A stretch of 34,625 nt of DNA. It comes from Anaerolineales bacterium. GTDB taxonomy: Bacteria; Chloroflexota; Anaerolineae; Anaerolineales; Villigracilaceae. The first letter of the stretch is position 1, and the number at the start of each line of letters is the position of its first letter. Shown in pieces: positions 8,920 through 16,013 of this stretch. A model generated the notes under the pieces. The model saw nothing but the letters and a program-made list of their open reading frames with translations. It ran no database searches and had not been told where the DNA came from. The stretch lies in contig JAFGMV010000028.1 of the NCBI GenBank assembly GCA_016927315.1, positions 1 to 34,625 of the forward strand. Direction: 5' to 3'. The translations under genes and the position numbers were made by a program.

Positions 8920-9591
8920 ATGTTCATTATCACCCTGGAAGAATTATTCAAACTTTGCGCTGCAATCCTGGTCGGCGCTTTGATCGGCGCCGAACGCGAA
9001 TTTCGCGATAAGGCAGCCGGCTTTCGAACGATCATTTTTATCACCATCGGATCCACGCTTTTCACGGTCTTTTCGATCAAGATTGGAACTTTCGATCAAT
9101 TTCCGACCACTGCCGTAAATATCGTCGCAAACCCAACCCGCATCGCAGCCAACATCGTCACCGGCATCGGCTTCCTGGGTGCAGGCGCCATCCTGCACCA
9201 GCATGGCCGTGTCGCCGGATTGACAACAGCCTCAACCATCTGGCTGGCGGCTGCAATGGGAATGGGGATTGGGGCCGAACAATATGCTCTGGTAGCGATC
9301 GGGACGATCGCAGCCATGATCGTCTTATGGATCTTCCCCTATTTTGAACGCTGGATCGATAATTTCCGCCATGTGCGGGAGTATGAAATCGTCGTCCCCC
9401 TGAAACTAAAAAAAGCGGATAAGCTGATCAAATTATTCGAGGCTCACTCAATAAGAGTGTACGAACATACCCGCATGAAATCTGGAGACACCATCGTTAC
9501 CCGCTGGCGTACGTATGCCAAGCCCACCAAACACCAGGAATTTGCCAACCAATTAATCGAAGAAGACGACGTGATCAGTTTTAAATATTAG
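8920..9591 (+). CDS. mgtC: MgtC/SapB family membrane protein
   Basis: The product is 223 aa. ATG 8920 is preferred over ATG 8908 because GGAG (8910-8913) lies 6 nt before it. The N-terminal half holds four to five membrane segments with the family signatures LVGALIGAEREFRDKAAGFR and TGIGFLGAGAILHQ. The C-terminal part (about 150-223) is soluble and fits an ACT-like regulatory domain. MgtC proteins are tied to growth in low magnesium and, in some bacteria, to control of ATP synthase; that role here is only by family. Its last 11 bases overlap the end of the converging alpha/beta hydrolase gene. Confidence 0.9.
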   Translation: MFIITLEELFKLCAAILVGALIGAEREFRDKAAGFRTIIFITIGSTLFTVFSIKIGTFDQFPTTAVNIVANPTRIAANIVTGIGFLGAGAILHQHGRVAGLTTASTIWLAAAMGMGIGAEQYALVAIGTIAAMIVLWIFPYFERWIDNFRHVREYEIVVPLKLKKADKLIKLFEAHSIRVYEHTRMKSGDTIVTRWRTYAKPTKHQEFANQLIEEDDVISFKY

Positions 9592-10354
9592 ATATGAATT
9601 CCAGCACGGCCTGGTTAAACATTTCATGCTGATCAATATTGACTGCATGCCCGGCGTTCGGGATGACGACATACCGTGCATTCGGGATTCCATCAACCAA
9701 CACCTGCTGGCGCGCAGGAGATACAGTCGAATCTTCTTCCCCCGAAATGACCAGGGTTGGTACCTTGATCCTGGCCAGCTTCCTGCGTGAATCGAAAATC
9801 CCCAATGAGCGCATCGCTGCCCGATAGGCCCGCGGATCGGAGCCGGATATTTTTTCGATTACCATGCGCCTCAGGGTTTCCTGGTGATCCCCGGGAAAAA
9901 CACGGCCGGCGACAATTTCTGCCTGCGCCTTAATACCGAGAAGATGAACGATAGCGGCTCGCTGTATGAAGTAACTCCATTGGGACAAATTTTCGGGTCG
10001 CAGCACCGCAAAGGTACTGACCAGCACCAGCCGTTGCAGCATTGCCGGAAAATCAATCGCGAACTGCTGCGCAACCACCCCGCCCAAAGACAGTCCCACC
10101 AGGCACACGGCGCCGGTTTTCAATTCATCCAGCAGTTCGACCAGCTCAGAAGCGACTCGCTTAATGGTCCATCCCCGGCCGTCATAGGGTGAATTCCCAA
10201 ACCCGGGCAGATCGACAGTAATTGGCCGATAGCCTGCCCGGGAAAATGCCTGGAGCTGTGGAAGCCAGGAAGAGCCGTCGGCCCCCAATCCATGCAGGAA
10301 CAGGATCGCTTTGGCCCCCGCCGGTTCCGGATCGACATACTCTATTGTTGCCAT
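9581..10354 (-). CDS. Alpha/beta hydrolase
   Basis: The product is 257 aa with a full alpha/beta hydrolase fold. HGLGADGSSW forms the oxyanion region, Ser89 lies in the nucleophile elbow GLSLGG, Asp208 in SGEEDSTV and His236 in NAGHAVNID. Length and spacing match 3-oxoadipate enol-lactonase-like and esterase members, but the substrate cannot be read from sequence. It lies 65 bp downstream of fabH in the same direction. It has its own TATAAT 6 nt before the ATG, inside a large palindrome, and no Shine-Dalgarno sequence. It may therefore be a separate leaderless transcript. Confidence 0.88.
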   Translation of the reverse strand: MATIEYVDPEPAGAKAILFLHGLGADGSSWLPQLQAFSRAGYRPITVDLPGFGNSPYDGRGWTIKRVASELVELLDELKTGAVCLVGLSLGGVVAQQFAIDFPAMLQRLVLVSTFAVLRPENLSQWSYFIQRAAIVHLLGIKAQAEIVAGRVFPGDHQETLRRMVIEKISGSDPRAYRAAMRSLGIFDSRRKLARIKVPTLVISGEEDSTVSPARQQVLVDGIPNARYVVIPNAGHAVNIDQHEMFNQAVLEFISNI

Positions 10355-10360
10355 GCACTA

Positions 10361-10366
10361 ATTATA
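10361..10366 (-). promoter_or_regulatory. -10 box of the alpha/beta hydrolase gene (probable leaderless start)
   Basis: On the minus strand TATAAT is followed by 6 nt and then the ATG at 10354, so transcription should start at or next to the start codon. No ribosome binding site is present. Most of the box lies in one arm of the inverted repeat 10362-10398. Confidence 0.55.
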
Positions 10367-10398
10367 AGACTCTCCAGACATTTTGGAGAGTCTTATAA
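10362..10398. promoter_or_regulatory. 15-bp-arm inverted repeat between fabH and hydrolase gene
   Basis: TTATAAGACTCTCCA (10362-10376) and TGGAGAGTCTTATAA (10384-10398) are perfect reverse complements with a 7-nt loop. It lies just past the fabH stop. One arm holds most of the hydrolase -10 box and the rest covers the -35 area. It may end fabH transcription, act as an operator, or both. No strong T-run follows, which weakens a pure terminator reading. Confidence 0.65.
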
Positions 10399-10419
10399 AA
10401 CAATACGACCTTGTATGGC

Positions 10420-11523
10420 TCAGGCGTTTCGACCCCAGATAATTCCCTCGAAGAAACGCAAGACCCGGCGCAGGAGAGACCGCAGCCGCGCCCATACTCG
10501 ATAACGCCGCGGGTCGACCTTCTTCCTGGGCGCCGACGGGCCGGTCCATTCAGCAACAAGGGATGCCCAGGTCAGTCCACCGCCGAAACCGACAAAGACG
10601 ATTTTATCGCCAACCTTTACGCGCCCATCTTCGATCGCCTCACAGGCAGCGATCGGAATCGAAGCCGTAGATGTATTCCCGTAACGCTCAACATTGATCA
10701 CAAAACGATCCAGGGGCATTTTCAACCCCCGGGCAGCGGTCTCGATGATACGGTAATTAGCCTGATGCGGAATAATCCACTGCACGTCGTCCAAAGTCAG
10801 GCCTGCCATGGCAAGGGCTTCTCTGGTCGACTGCGCCATTACGCGGGTTGCAAACCGGAATACTTCTTTTCCTTCCATGTAGATATAATGCAAACCCGCC
10901 CGTACAGTGGCTTCCGTCGCCGGGTTTTTACTGCCGCTGGCTGGAATAGTAAGCAATTCACTGCCAGAACCATCAGAACGCAATACGGAGGACAGGACGC
11001 CCCCGGGTTCTTGACTGGCTTCCAGTACGAATGCTCCGGCTCCATCCCCAAACAGGATACATGTATTCCTGTCTTCCCAGTTGACATACCTGGTCAGGGA
11101 TTCGGCGCCAACAACAAGGGCTCTTTTTATGGAACCGCTGCGAATCGCCTGGGCGGCCATGTTCAATCCATATACGAACCCCGTACAGGCGGCCAACAAA
11201 TCGAACGCCCCGGCTTTGTTCGCCCCGATGCGATCCTGGATCAGGCTGGCAGTGGCCGGAAATATATATTCGGGAGAAGAGGTAGCACAAATGATCAGGT
11301 CCAGTTCACCTGGTTTGAGATTAGCGACATCGAGCGCTTTCAAGGCCGCTTCAATTCCCAGGCTGGAGGTCGATTGACTTTCGTTTACAATCCTTCTTTC
11401 ACGAATGCCGGTACGGCTCAGGATCCATTCATTGGTGGTATCCACCATTTTTTCCAGGTCTTGGTTGGTCAGGACTTTCTCTGGCACAGCCATTCCCCAT
11501 CCTGTTATATGTGCATACAGCAT
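10420..11523 (-). CDS. fabH: 3-oxoacyl-ACP synthase III (FabH)
   Basis: FabH starts fatty-acid synthesis by condensing an acyl-CoA primer with malonyl-ACP. The catalytic triad is visible: Cys113 in AACTGFVYGL, His253 in IPHQANYRII and Asn283 in RYGNTSTASIP, along with the VGFGGGLTW segment. The protein has 367 aa, about 40 more than typical. The extra residues form a strongly basic tail after about residue 327, rich in Arg and ending in a Leu/Phe/Trp-containing helix. The start ATG is 3 nt after the fabF stop, with AAGGTG inside the fabF end as ribosome site, so the two genes are surely co-transcribed. Confidence 0.95.
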   Translation of the reverse strand: MLYAHITGWGMAVPEKVLTNQDLEKMVDTTNEWILSRTGIRERRIVNESQSTSSLGIEAALKALDVANLKPGELDLIICATSSPEYIFPATASLIQDRIGANKAGAFDLLAACTGFVYGLNMAAQAIRSGSIKRALVVGAESLTRYVNWEDRNTCILFGDGAGAFVLEASQEPGGVLSSVLRSDGSGSELLTIPASGSKNPATEATVRAGLHYIYMEGKEVFRFATRVMAQSTREALAMAGLTLDDVQWIIPHQANYRIIETAARGLKMPLDRFVINVERYGNTSTASIPIAACEAIEDGRVKVGDKIVFVGFGGGLTWASLVAEWTGPSAPRKKVDPRRYRVWARLRSLLRRVLRFFEGIIWGRNA

Positions 11524-11526
11524 AAG

Positions 11527-12774
11527 CTAACCCACCTTAATGTAACGTCCAAGGATCAAAGTGGCATTATGCCCGCCAAAACCAAATGAATTGGACATAA
11601 TATACTTTGGCGCAGCCTGACGCGGTTGATTTGGAATGTAATCCAGGTCGCATTCAGGATCCGGAGTTTGATAATTTATCGTCGCTGGTAATATTTTATT
11701 TTGAATTACCATTGTCCCAAAAATGGCTTCCAATGCACCTGAAGCTCCCAACAAATGGCCCGTCATCGATTTTGTCGAAGAAATCGGAACCTGGTACGCA
11801 TATTCTCCAAAAACGGATTTAATCGCCGCTGTCTCGCTTTTGTCATTCAAGAGGGTACTGGTACCATGGGCATTGATGTAACCAATTTGCTCGGGTTTCA
11901 AGTCTGCGCTTGCCAGAGCATTTACCATACAAAGGGCAGCGCCAGCCCCATTCTCAGCAGGTGCAGAAATGTGATAAGCATCATCTGTGGCGCCATAACC
12001 GACTACTTCGGCCAGGATGGCAGCCCCACGCGCGTTAGCATACTCCAACTCTTCCAGGACCAGTACGGCAGCCCCTTCCCCCATCAAGAAACCATCACGG
12101 TCTTTATCAAAGGGACGGGAAGCACGCTGGGGATCATCATTCCGGGTTGAAAGCGCCCCCATTACATTCAAGCCAGCCATCGCCAGGGACACAATCGCCG
12201 CTTCCGTCCCGCCTGCAATCATTACCTCGGCGTCCCCGCGTCGAATAATTGCCGCCGCCTCACCGACCGCATTAGAACCCGTCGCACAAGCGGTAACAAC
12301 AGACATATTCGGACCGCGAACGCCCAGTTGAATGGCTACCAGACCCGCACTTGTATCGGCCAGCATCATCGGCACCAGGAAGGGGCTGACACGACTTGCC
12401 CCACGCTGGCGAAGAAGTTCATCCTGCTCAAGGATGGTCCCTATCCCTCCTATCCCCGTACCAATAACGACACCGATACGATCACGATTATCATCATTGA
12501 CCGTTAGTCCTGAATGTTCAACGGCTTGCTGTGCAGCAACCAGCGCAAATTGAGCAGACCGATCGGTTCTGCGTGCTTCCCGACTACCAAAAACAGCTGC
12601 TCCATCGAACCCTTTAACCTCGGCAGCAAAATGGGTTTTAAGTTCGCTGGAGTCAAACAATGTAATCGGCCCCGCTCCGGATCTTCCCGCCAGCAGCGCT
12701 TCCCAGGTTTCTTCAAGAGTATTACCAATTGGGCTGATACAGCCCAATCCGGTAATTACTATTCTCCTACTCAT
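11527..12774 (-). CDS. fabF: 3-oxoacyl-ACP synthase II (FabF)
   Basis: FabF elongates acyl-ACP with malonyl-ACP. The 415-aa length is standard. The Cys-His-His triad is complete: Cys163 in VTACATGSN, His303 in NAHGTSTLLND and His340 in SMTGHLLGASG. The C-terminal SNSFGFGGHNATLIL gate is present. The start is supported by AAGGAG 9 nt upstream. The gene is followed at once by fabH. A perfect 20-bp palindrome lies 26 bp upstream of the ATG. No acpP, fabD or fabG is in the window. Confidence 0.96.
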   Translation of the reverse strand: MSRRIVITGLGCISPIGNTLEETWEALLAGRSGAGPITLFDSSELKTHFAAEVKGFDGAAVFGSREARRTDRSAQFALVAAQQAVEHSGLTVNDDNRDRIGVVIGTGIGGIGTILEQDELLRQRGASRVSPFLVPMMLADTSAGLVAIQLGVRGPNMSVVTACATGSNAVGEAAAIIRRGDAEVMIAGGTEAAIVSLAMAGLNVMGALSTRNDDPQRASRPFDKDRDGFLMGEGAAVLVLEELEYANARGAAILAEVVGYGATDDAYHISAPAENGAGAALCMVNALASADLKPEQIGYINAHGTSTLLNDKSETAAIKSVFGEYAYQVPISSTKSMTGHLLGASGALEAIFGTMVIQNKILPATINYQTPDPECDLDYIPNQPRQAAPKYIMSNSFGFGGHNATLILGRYIKVG

Positions 12775-12800
12775 TGTATTTAAGTCTCCTTAAACAACGC

Positions 12801-12820
12801 AGGACAGATTGATCTGTCCT
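12801..12820. promoter_or_regulatory. Perfect 20-bp palindrome upstream of fabF
   Basis: AGGACAGAT and ATCTGTCCT flank two bases (TG), in the 102-bp gap between the HAD-DinB stop and the fabF start. With a 2-nt centre it suits a dimeric repressor site better than an RNA hairpin. It does not look like the FapR consensus. It could instead be part of a dispersed repeat; no second copy is seen here. Confidence 0.5.
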
Positions 12821-12876
12821 ACGAATTTCTGGCAGTTATAACACAGCCATCTTGAATGAGATGCGCTGTCTTCGGA

Positions 12877-14088
12877 TCAGTTCCCAGAATTGATTTGCAG
12901 CGCGCGCCACATCTGGCGGATATGCAAGCGATCATGTTCGGCCATAAACTTGACCAATTCCAACATGGTGGTCGGCCCAAATATTGCATGCCTGGCAGGA
13001 CGCTTCCAATCGCTTTGAGTAAGCCCCTGGACCGCCTGGTGTAATTCCCGGCGTGCATCAAAAAAATCACACCAGGCCTGCTGGCCATCCTGCGTCTTAT
13101 AGCTGCGCTCATCCGCCCAGGCATCCGCATTGATCCCAGGCACAAAGGGGTTATCGTTACCCAGGATGTTTTTGATACGCGGTAAATTCACATCCCGGTC
13201 GACATCTCGCAAATGGCAGATGATTTCCGTAACAGACCATTCATCCTCTCCGGGACAACTGGTCCAGGATTCTGGCGGAAGCGACCTCAGCATGGTACTT
13301 AAGGCAGCCGGTATAGATCGAAACTGGGCTTCAAGCGCAGCCGGCGTGTCAACCACCGGCCGGAACTCCTGCCAGTCCTTTGTTTTCAGCCAATTTATCA
13401 CCTCGCCGATCGGTCCACGTCCATTTGGTGCGGTACCTTCCGGTTGTTCAGCGCATTCAGGGGCGACCCAGTAAGATGCCAGACCAGCCTGATGCGGCCC
13501 ATGTACATCCCACTCAAAGTTGTCCCCGATAACAAGAATTGGATCATCCGGCCAGCCAAGGTAAGCCAGGAATTCATGATAATAAGCGGGGTCAGGTTTT
13601 GTAAAATGGAAATCATCAAATGCCGAAATCACCGCAAATGGAAATTCCTGAGGATCCAATCCTGCCCACTCAAGGCGATCGATCACAGCTTTTAATGGAA
13701 AGACCGGATTGGTAGCAACAGCGATCCGGCATCCCTGATCAACAGCCCACCTGACCAATCGGATCGCATCTGGAACAGGCCTGGTCAGATACCCCAGGCC
13801 TGGGTATACATCTTCATAGAATTGGTTAAATACAGGCTCAAGGACCTCCCCGGAAATACCCAACCGCGTGTAAAACTCGGCCTTAAATACATCGGCCAGG
13901 GTTTTCGACGGATCGCGATTGGCGATCATCTTTTCTGTACCAGCCATGAGCGCCGGCACCATACTCCCAGGAGGCACATACCCAGACAAGGCCTTTGATA
14001 ACGCATGTAAATAGGCTGGAAGAAATGTCTCATCCATATTCGTTTGGAGTAAGGTCTCATCCAGGTCGAACAGGATCGTCAGCGTCAT
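12877..14088 (-). CDS. HAD hydrolase fused to a DinB-like domain
   Basis: This 403-aa protein joins two domains. Residues 1-240 are a HAD phosphatase: Asp8 and Asp10 in FDLDETLL, Thr126 in ATNP, Lys164 in FTKPDP and Asp189 in IGDNFEWD. Residues 250-400 are a four-helix DinB-like domain with His292 in CHLRDVDR and His385/His389 in AEHDRLHIRQ, the usual three-His metal site. DinB-like proteins include thiol-dependent S-transferases, so a thiol- or damage-related phosphatase is possible, but this is inference. Its ATG overlaps the stop of the upstream Cys-rich gene (ATGA), so the two are translated together. Confidence 0.85.
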   Translation of the reverse strand: MTLTILFDLDETLLQTNMDETFLPAYLHALSKALSGYVPPGSMVPALMAGTEKMIANRDPSKTLADVFKAEFYTRLGISGEVLEPVFNQFYEDVYPGLGYLTRPVPDAIRLVRWAVDQGCRIAVATNPVFPLKAVIDRLEWAGLDPQEFPFAVISAFDDFHFTKPDPAYYHEFLAYLGWPDDPILVIGDNFEWDVHGPHQAGLASYWVAPECAEQPEGTAPNGRGPIGEVINWLKTKDWQEFRPVVDTPAALEAQFRSIPAALSTMLRSLPPESWTSCPGEDEWSVTEIICHLRDVDRDVNLPRIKNILGNDNPFVPGINADAWADERSYKTQDGQQAWCDFFDARRELHQAVQGLTQSDWKRPARHAIFGPTTMLELVKFMAEHDRLHIRQMWRALQINSGN

Positions 14089-14420
14089 TCCCTGACCTCA
14101 AAGATTGGCGGCAGCGGATGGCACTGGCCGCAGCCGACTTCCGGTTGGTTTACAACCTGGTTTGATTTTTCACAATATGCCATTACCTGAACACGCCTTT
14201 GGAAAGCGCTGATCAGTGGCCGCACAACACGACCAGTCAACCGCATATATTCACAAGAGTTTGCCTGCAGTATCCTTGGGACCGGACAGGTCGCGCATAG
14301 GCTTGGGGCCCAGGTCTGCGGAGGGATTGAAGCTTTTAGCAGCCTGCATTCTTCATGATGACGCCCGCGAAAATAATCCCCATAAAAGAATTTACATTCA
14401 CTACCGGCAGGTGTGCGCAT
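14085..14420 (-). CDS. Conserved Cys-rich protein, 111 aa
   Basis: The product is 111 aa with eight cysteines (9, 25, 42, 45, 56, 83, 97, 100). They include CATC and CGQC pairs, which suggests a zinc or Fe-S site. The start MRTPAGSECKFFYGDY is preceded by AAGG motifs; an upstream TTG start would lie on the terminator T-run of efp. I recall similar short proteins from Chloroflexota genomes, but no function. The stop overlaps the ATG of the HAD-DinB gene by 4 nt, so a shared pathway or complex is likely. Confidence 0.75.
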   Translation of the reverse strand: MRTPAGSECKFFYGDYFRGRHHEECRLLKASIPPQTWAPSLCATCPVPRILQANSCEYMRLTGRVVRPLISAFQRRVQVMAYCEKSNQVVNQPEVGCGQCHPLPPIFEVRE

Positions 14421-14440
14421 ATTTACCTTTACCCTTCTTA

Positions 14441-14490
14441 AAAACAAAGGAGATGATTTCCAACCTTAATCCGGCCGGTCAGTCATCTCC
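14441..14490 (-). terminator. Intrinsic terminator after efp
   Basis: Read on the minus strand, GGAGATGA and TCATCTCC form an 8-bp stem around a 26-nt loop that contains CCGGCCGG, and TTTGTTTT follows directly. It lies 23 nt past the efp stop and separates efp from the Cys-rich gene. Confidence 0.7.
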
Positions 14491-14513
14491 TCACACATGG
14501 TCTTGCACTTCAA

Positions 14514-15071
14514 TCAAACACGAGTGAGGTATTCACCGGTACGTGTGTCGACCTTGATCACATCGCCTTGCTCGACAAAGTTCGGAACCTGAACATCCAA
14601 ACCGGTTTGGGTTTTAACTTTTTTGGTTACACCTGTGGCTGTATCACCCCGTACGGCAATCCCGGCTTCAACCACTTCCAGTTCCACCGAAGTAGGCAGT
14701 TCAATATCAATGGCTTTCCCATCATAGAAGGTTAGTTTCACATCGAGCCCTTCTGTCAGGTAAGAAGCACTCTCGCCGATTGCCTCCACGCTGATGGCCG
14801 GCTGCTCATATGTTTCGTTGTCCATAAAATGGAACAGTTCACCATCGGAATATAAAAACTGGACATGGTGGTAATCCAACCTTATATCCTGGATCCGATC
14901 GCCTGAGCTAAAGGTCTTCTCAATATTGGCGCCGGTCAGCAAATTTCTGGCCTTGATGCGGATTGTGGCATTTCCACGACCAGGTTTATTGTGATGGTAA
15001 TCCAAAACTTTATACAAATTACCATCCAGTTCAAAAGTTACACCTTTTCGAAGTTCATTAGAATCTATCAT
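14514..15071 (-). CDS. efp: Elongation factor P
   Basis: EF-P rescues ribosomes stalled at polyproline. The 185-aa length and the three OB/KOW-type domains are normal, with the conserved ending DVIKVDTRTGEYLTRV. The loop that reaches the peptidyl-transferase centre reads NKPGRGNA, so the tip residue is Arg32, not the Lys used for beta-lysylation in E. coli or for 5-aminopentanol in Bacillus. Arg at this place is typical of EarP-rhamnosylated EF-P. No earP is in the window. GAGG lies 7 nt before the ATG. Promoter and terminator show that it is a single-gene transcript. Confidence 0.95.
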   Translation of the reverse strand: MIDSNELRKGVTFELDGNLYKVLDYHHNKPGRGNATIRIKARNLLTGANIEKTFSSGDRIQDIRLDYHHVQFLYSDGELFHFMDNETYEQPAISVEAIGESASYLTEGLDVKLTFYDGKAIDIELPTSVELEVVEAGIAVRGDTATGVTKKVKTQTGLDVQVPNFVEQGDVIKVDTRTGEYLTRV

Positions 15072-15108
15072 ATACTTGCCTCGTTAACTGTAGAGTACAA
15101 ACCAAAGG

Positions 15109-15137
15109 ATTATAGCAAACACATACACATGCGGCAA
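15109..15137 (-). promoter_or_regulatory. Sigma70-type promoter of efp
   Basis: On the minus strand TTGCCG (15137-15132), a 17-bp spacer and TATAAT (15114-15109) fit the consensus well. Transcription should begin near 15102, about 30 nt before the efp ATG. The -35 box lies close to the mog stop at 15146. Confidence 0.75.
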
Positions 15138-15145
15138 GAGGCGCG

Positions 15146-15631
15146 CTAGTGCCCGGCATCTTCATCTCGCAACAATTTTACCGCATGCTCCAAAACAGGC
15201 AGGATAACCTGCAAATTCTCTACCGCACCTTTCGGGCTCCCAGGCAAATTTACAATCAGCGTATTCCTTCTGATCCCAGCGACAGCCCGTGATAGCATCG
15301 CATAGGATGTTTTCTTGGCGCTTTCTGCCCGCATAGCTTCCACCAGGCCTGGGGCGAAACGCTCAATAACAGAGCAGGTCGCTTCCGGGGTATTATCGCG
15401 TCGAGCAAAACCGGTCCCGCCGGTTGTTAGCAGCACATCAATATCCTCGCGCTCAGCCCACTCAATAAGGATATCCCGAATGGCGGCATAATCATCCGGG
15501 ATGATAATGCCGGCCGCCACTTCCCAGCCTTTGGCCCGCACAAGTTCCATTATTGCCGGCCCTGAAGCATCTGATCGTTCACCTGAGGCTGAACGATCAG
15601 AGATTGTAATAATACCAAACTGGAGATTCAT
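15146..15631 (-). CDS. mog: Molybdopterin adenylyltransferase-like protein (MogA/MoaB)
   Basis: The protein (161 aa) adenylylates molybdopterin before metal insertion in molybdenum cofactor synthesis. The fold markers are clear: FGIITISDRSASGERSDASG at the N-terminus, LLTTGGTGFARRDNTPEAT for nucleotide and pterin binding, and LIVNLPGSPKGAVENL near the C-terminus. Length and order fit Mog/MoaB. It starts 7 nt after the response-regulator stop and so belongs to the lon transcript. No other cofactor gene is present here. Confidence 0.9.
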   Translation of the reverse strand: MNLQFGIITISDRSASGERSDASGPAIMELVRAKGWEVAAGIIIPDDYAAIRDILIEWAEREDIDVLLTTGGTGFARRDNTPEATCSVIERFAPGLVEAMRAESAKKTSYAMLSRAVAGIRRNTLIVNLPGSPKGAVENLQVILPVLEHAVKLLRDEDAGH

Positions 15632-15638
15632 GAAACTC

Positions 15639-16013
15639 TCAAGACGCGTCTTCCAATTGATCTTTCAGCAAAGCTATCAATTCATCGGGCATATACGGTT
15701 TCAAAAGAAATGCGTCAGCGCCATTCAGAATGCATTCTTCCTTTAAATTCATCCCTGAGGTCATTACCACCCGGGTACCTGAAACGTCTTCTGAAGCCCG
15801 AATTTCCTTGATGGCCTCCAGGCCACTCTCGCGAGGCAGGTGAACATCTAACAGGACAATGTCCGGGGTTACTTGCACAACAGCCTGCAGTACCCCCTCA
15901 TCAAGATTTATCTCAACCGGCTGGAAACCCTCCATTTTCAGAAGAGTCTTTAACAGGGACAACATGGTCATATCATCTTCAGCGAGTAAAACTTTGGGTA
16001 ACTTAACTCCCAT
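15639..16013 (-). CDS. Single-domain response regulator (CheY-like receiver)
   Basis: The product is 124 aa starting at ATG 16013 with GAGAAG upstream; a longer in-frame start would run far into lon with a non-family N-terminus. It is a receiver domain only: acidic pair Asp13/Asp14 in LLAEDD, phosphoacceptor Asp56 in [10 protein letters not shown], then MTSG and the conserved Lys in LLKPY. There is no DNA-binding output domain. No histidine kinase lies in the window. Its start overlaps the last 11 nt of lon, so translation is probably coupled. The role is unknown; it must act through a partner protein. Confidence 0.88.
   Translation of the reverse strand: MGVKLPKVLLAEDDMTMLSLLKTLLKMEGFQPVEINLDEGVLQAVVQVTPDIVLLDVHLPRESGLEAIKEIRASEDVSGTRVVMTSGMNLKEECILNGADAFLLKPYMPDELIALLKDQLEDAS

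Noticed and set aside
10411..11589. Long plus-strand open frame of 392 codons opposite fabH
   Set aside because: fabH on the other strand has all catalytic residues; the opposite frame is an effect of its codon use, with low-complexity, non-protein-like content.
12801..12820. Palindrome before fabF as a FapR or FadR operator
   Set aside because: The sequence does not fit either consensus, and neither regulator gene is in the window; it is kept only as an unassigned palindrome.
14421..14447. Upstream TTG start for the Cys-rich protein
   Set aside because: It would add nine residues encoded by the terminator T-run of efp and lacks a ribosome site.
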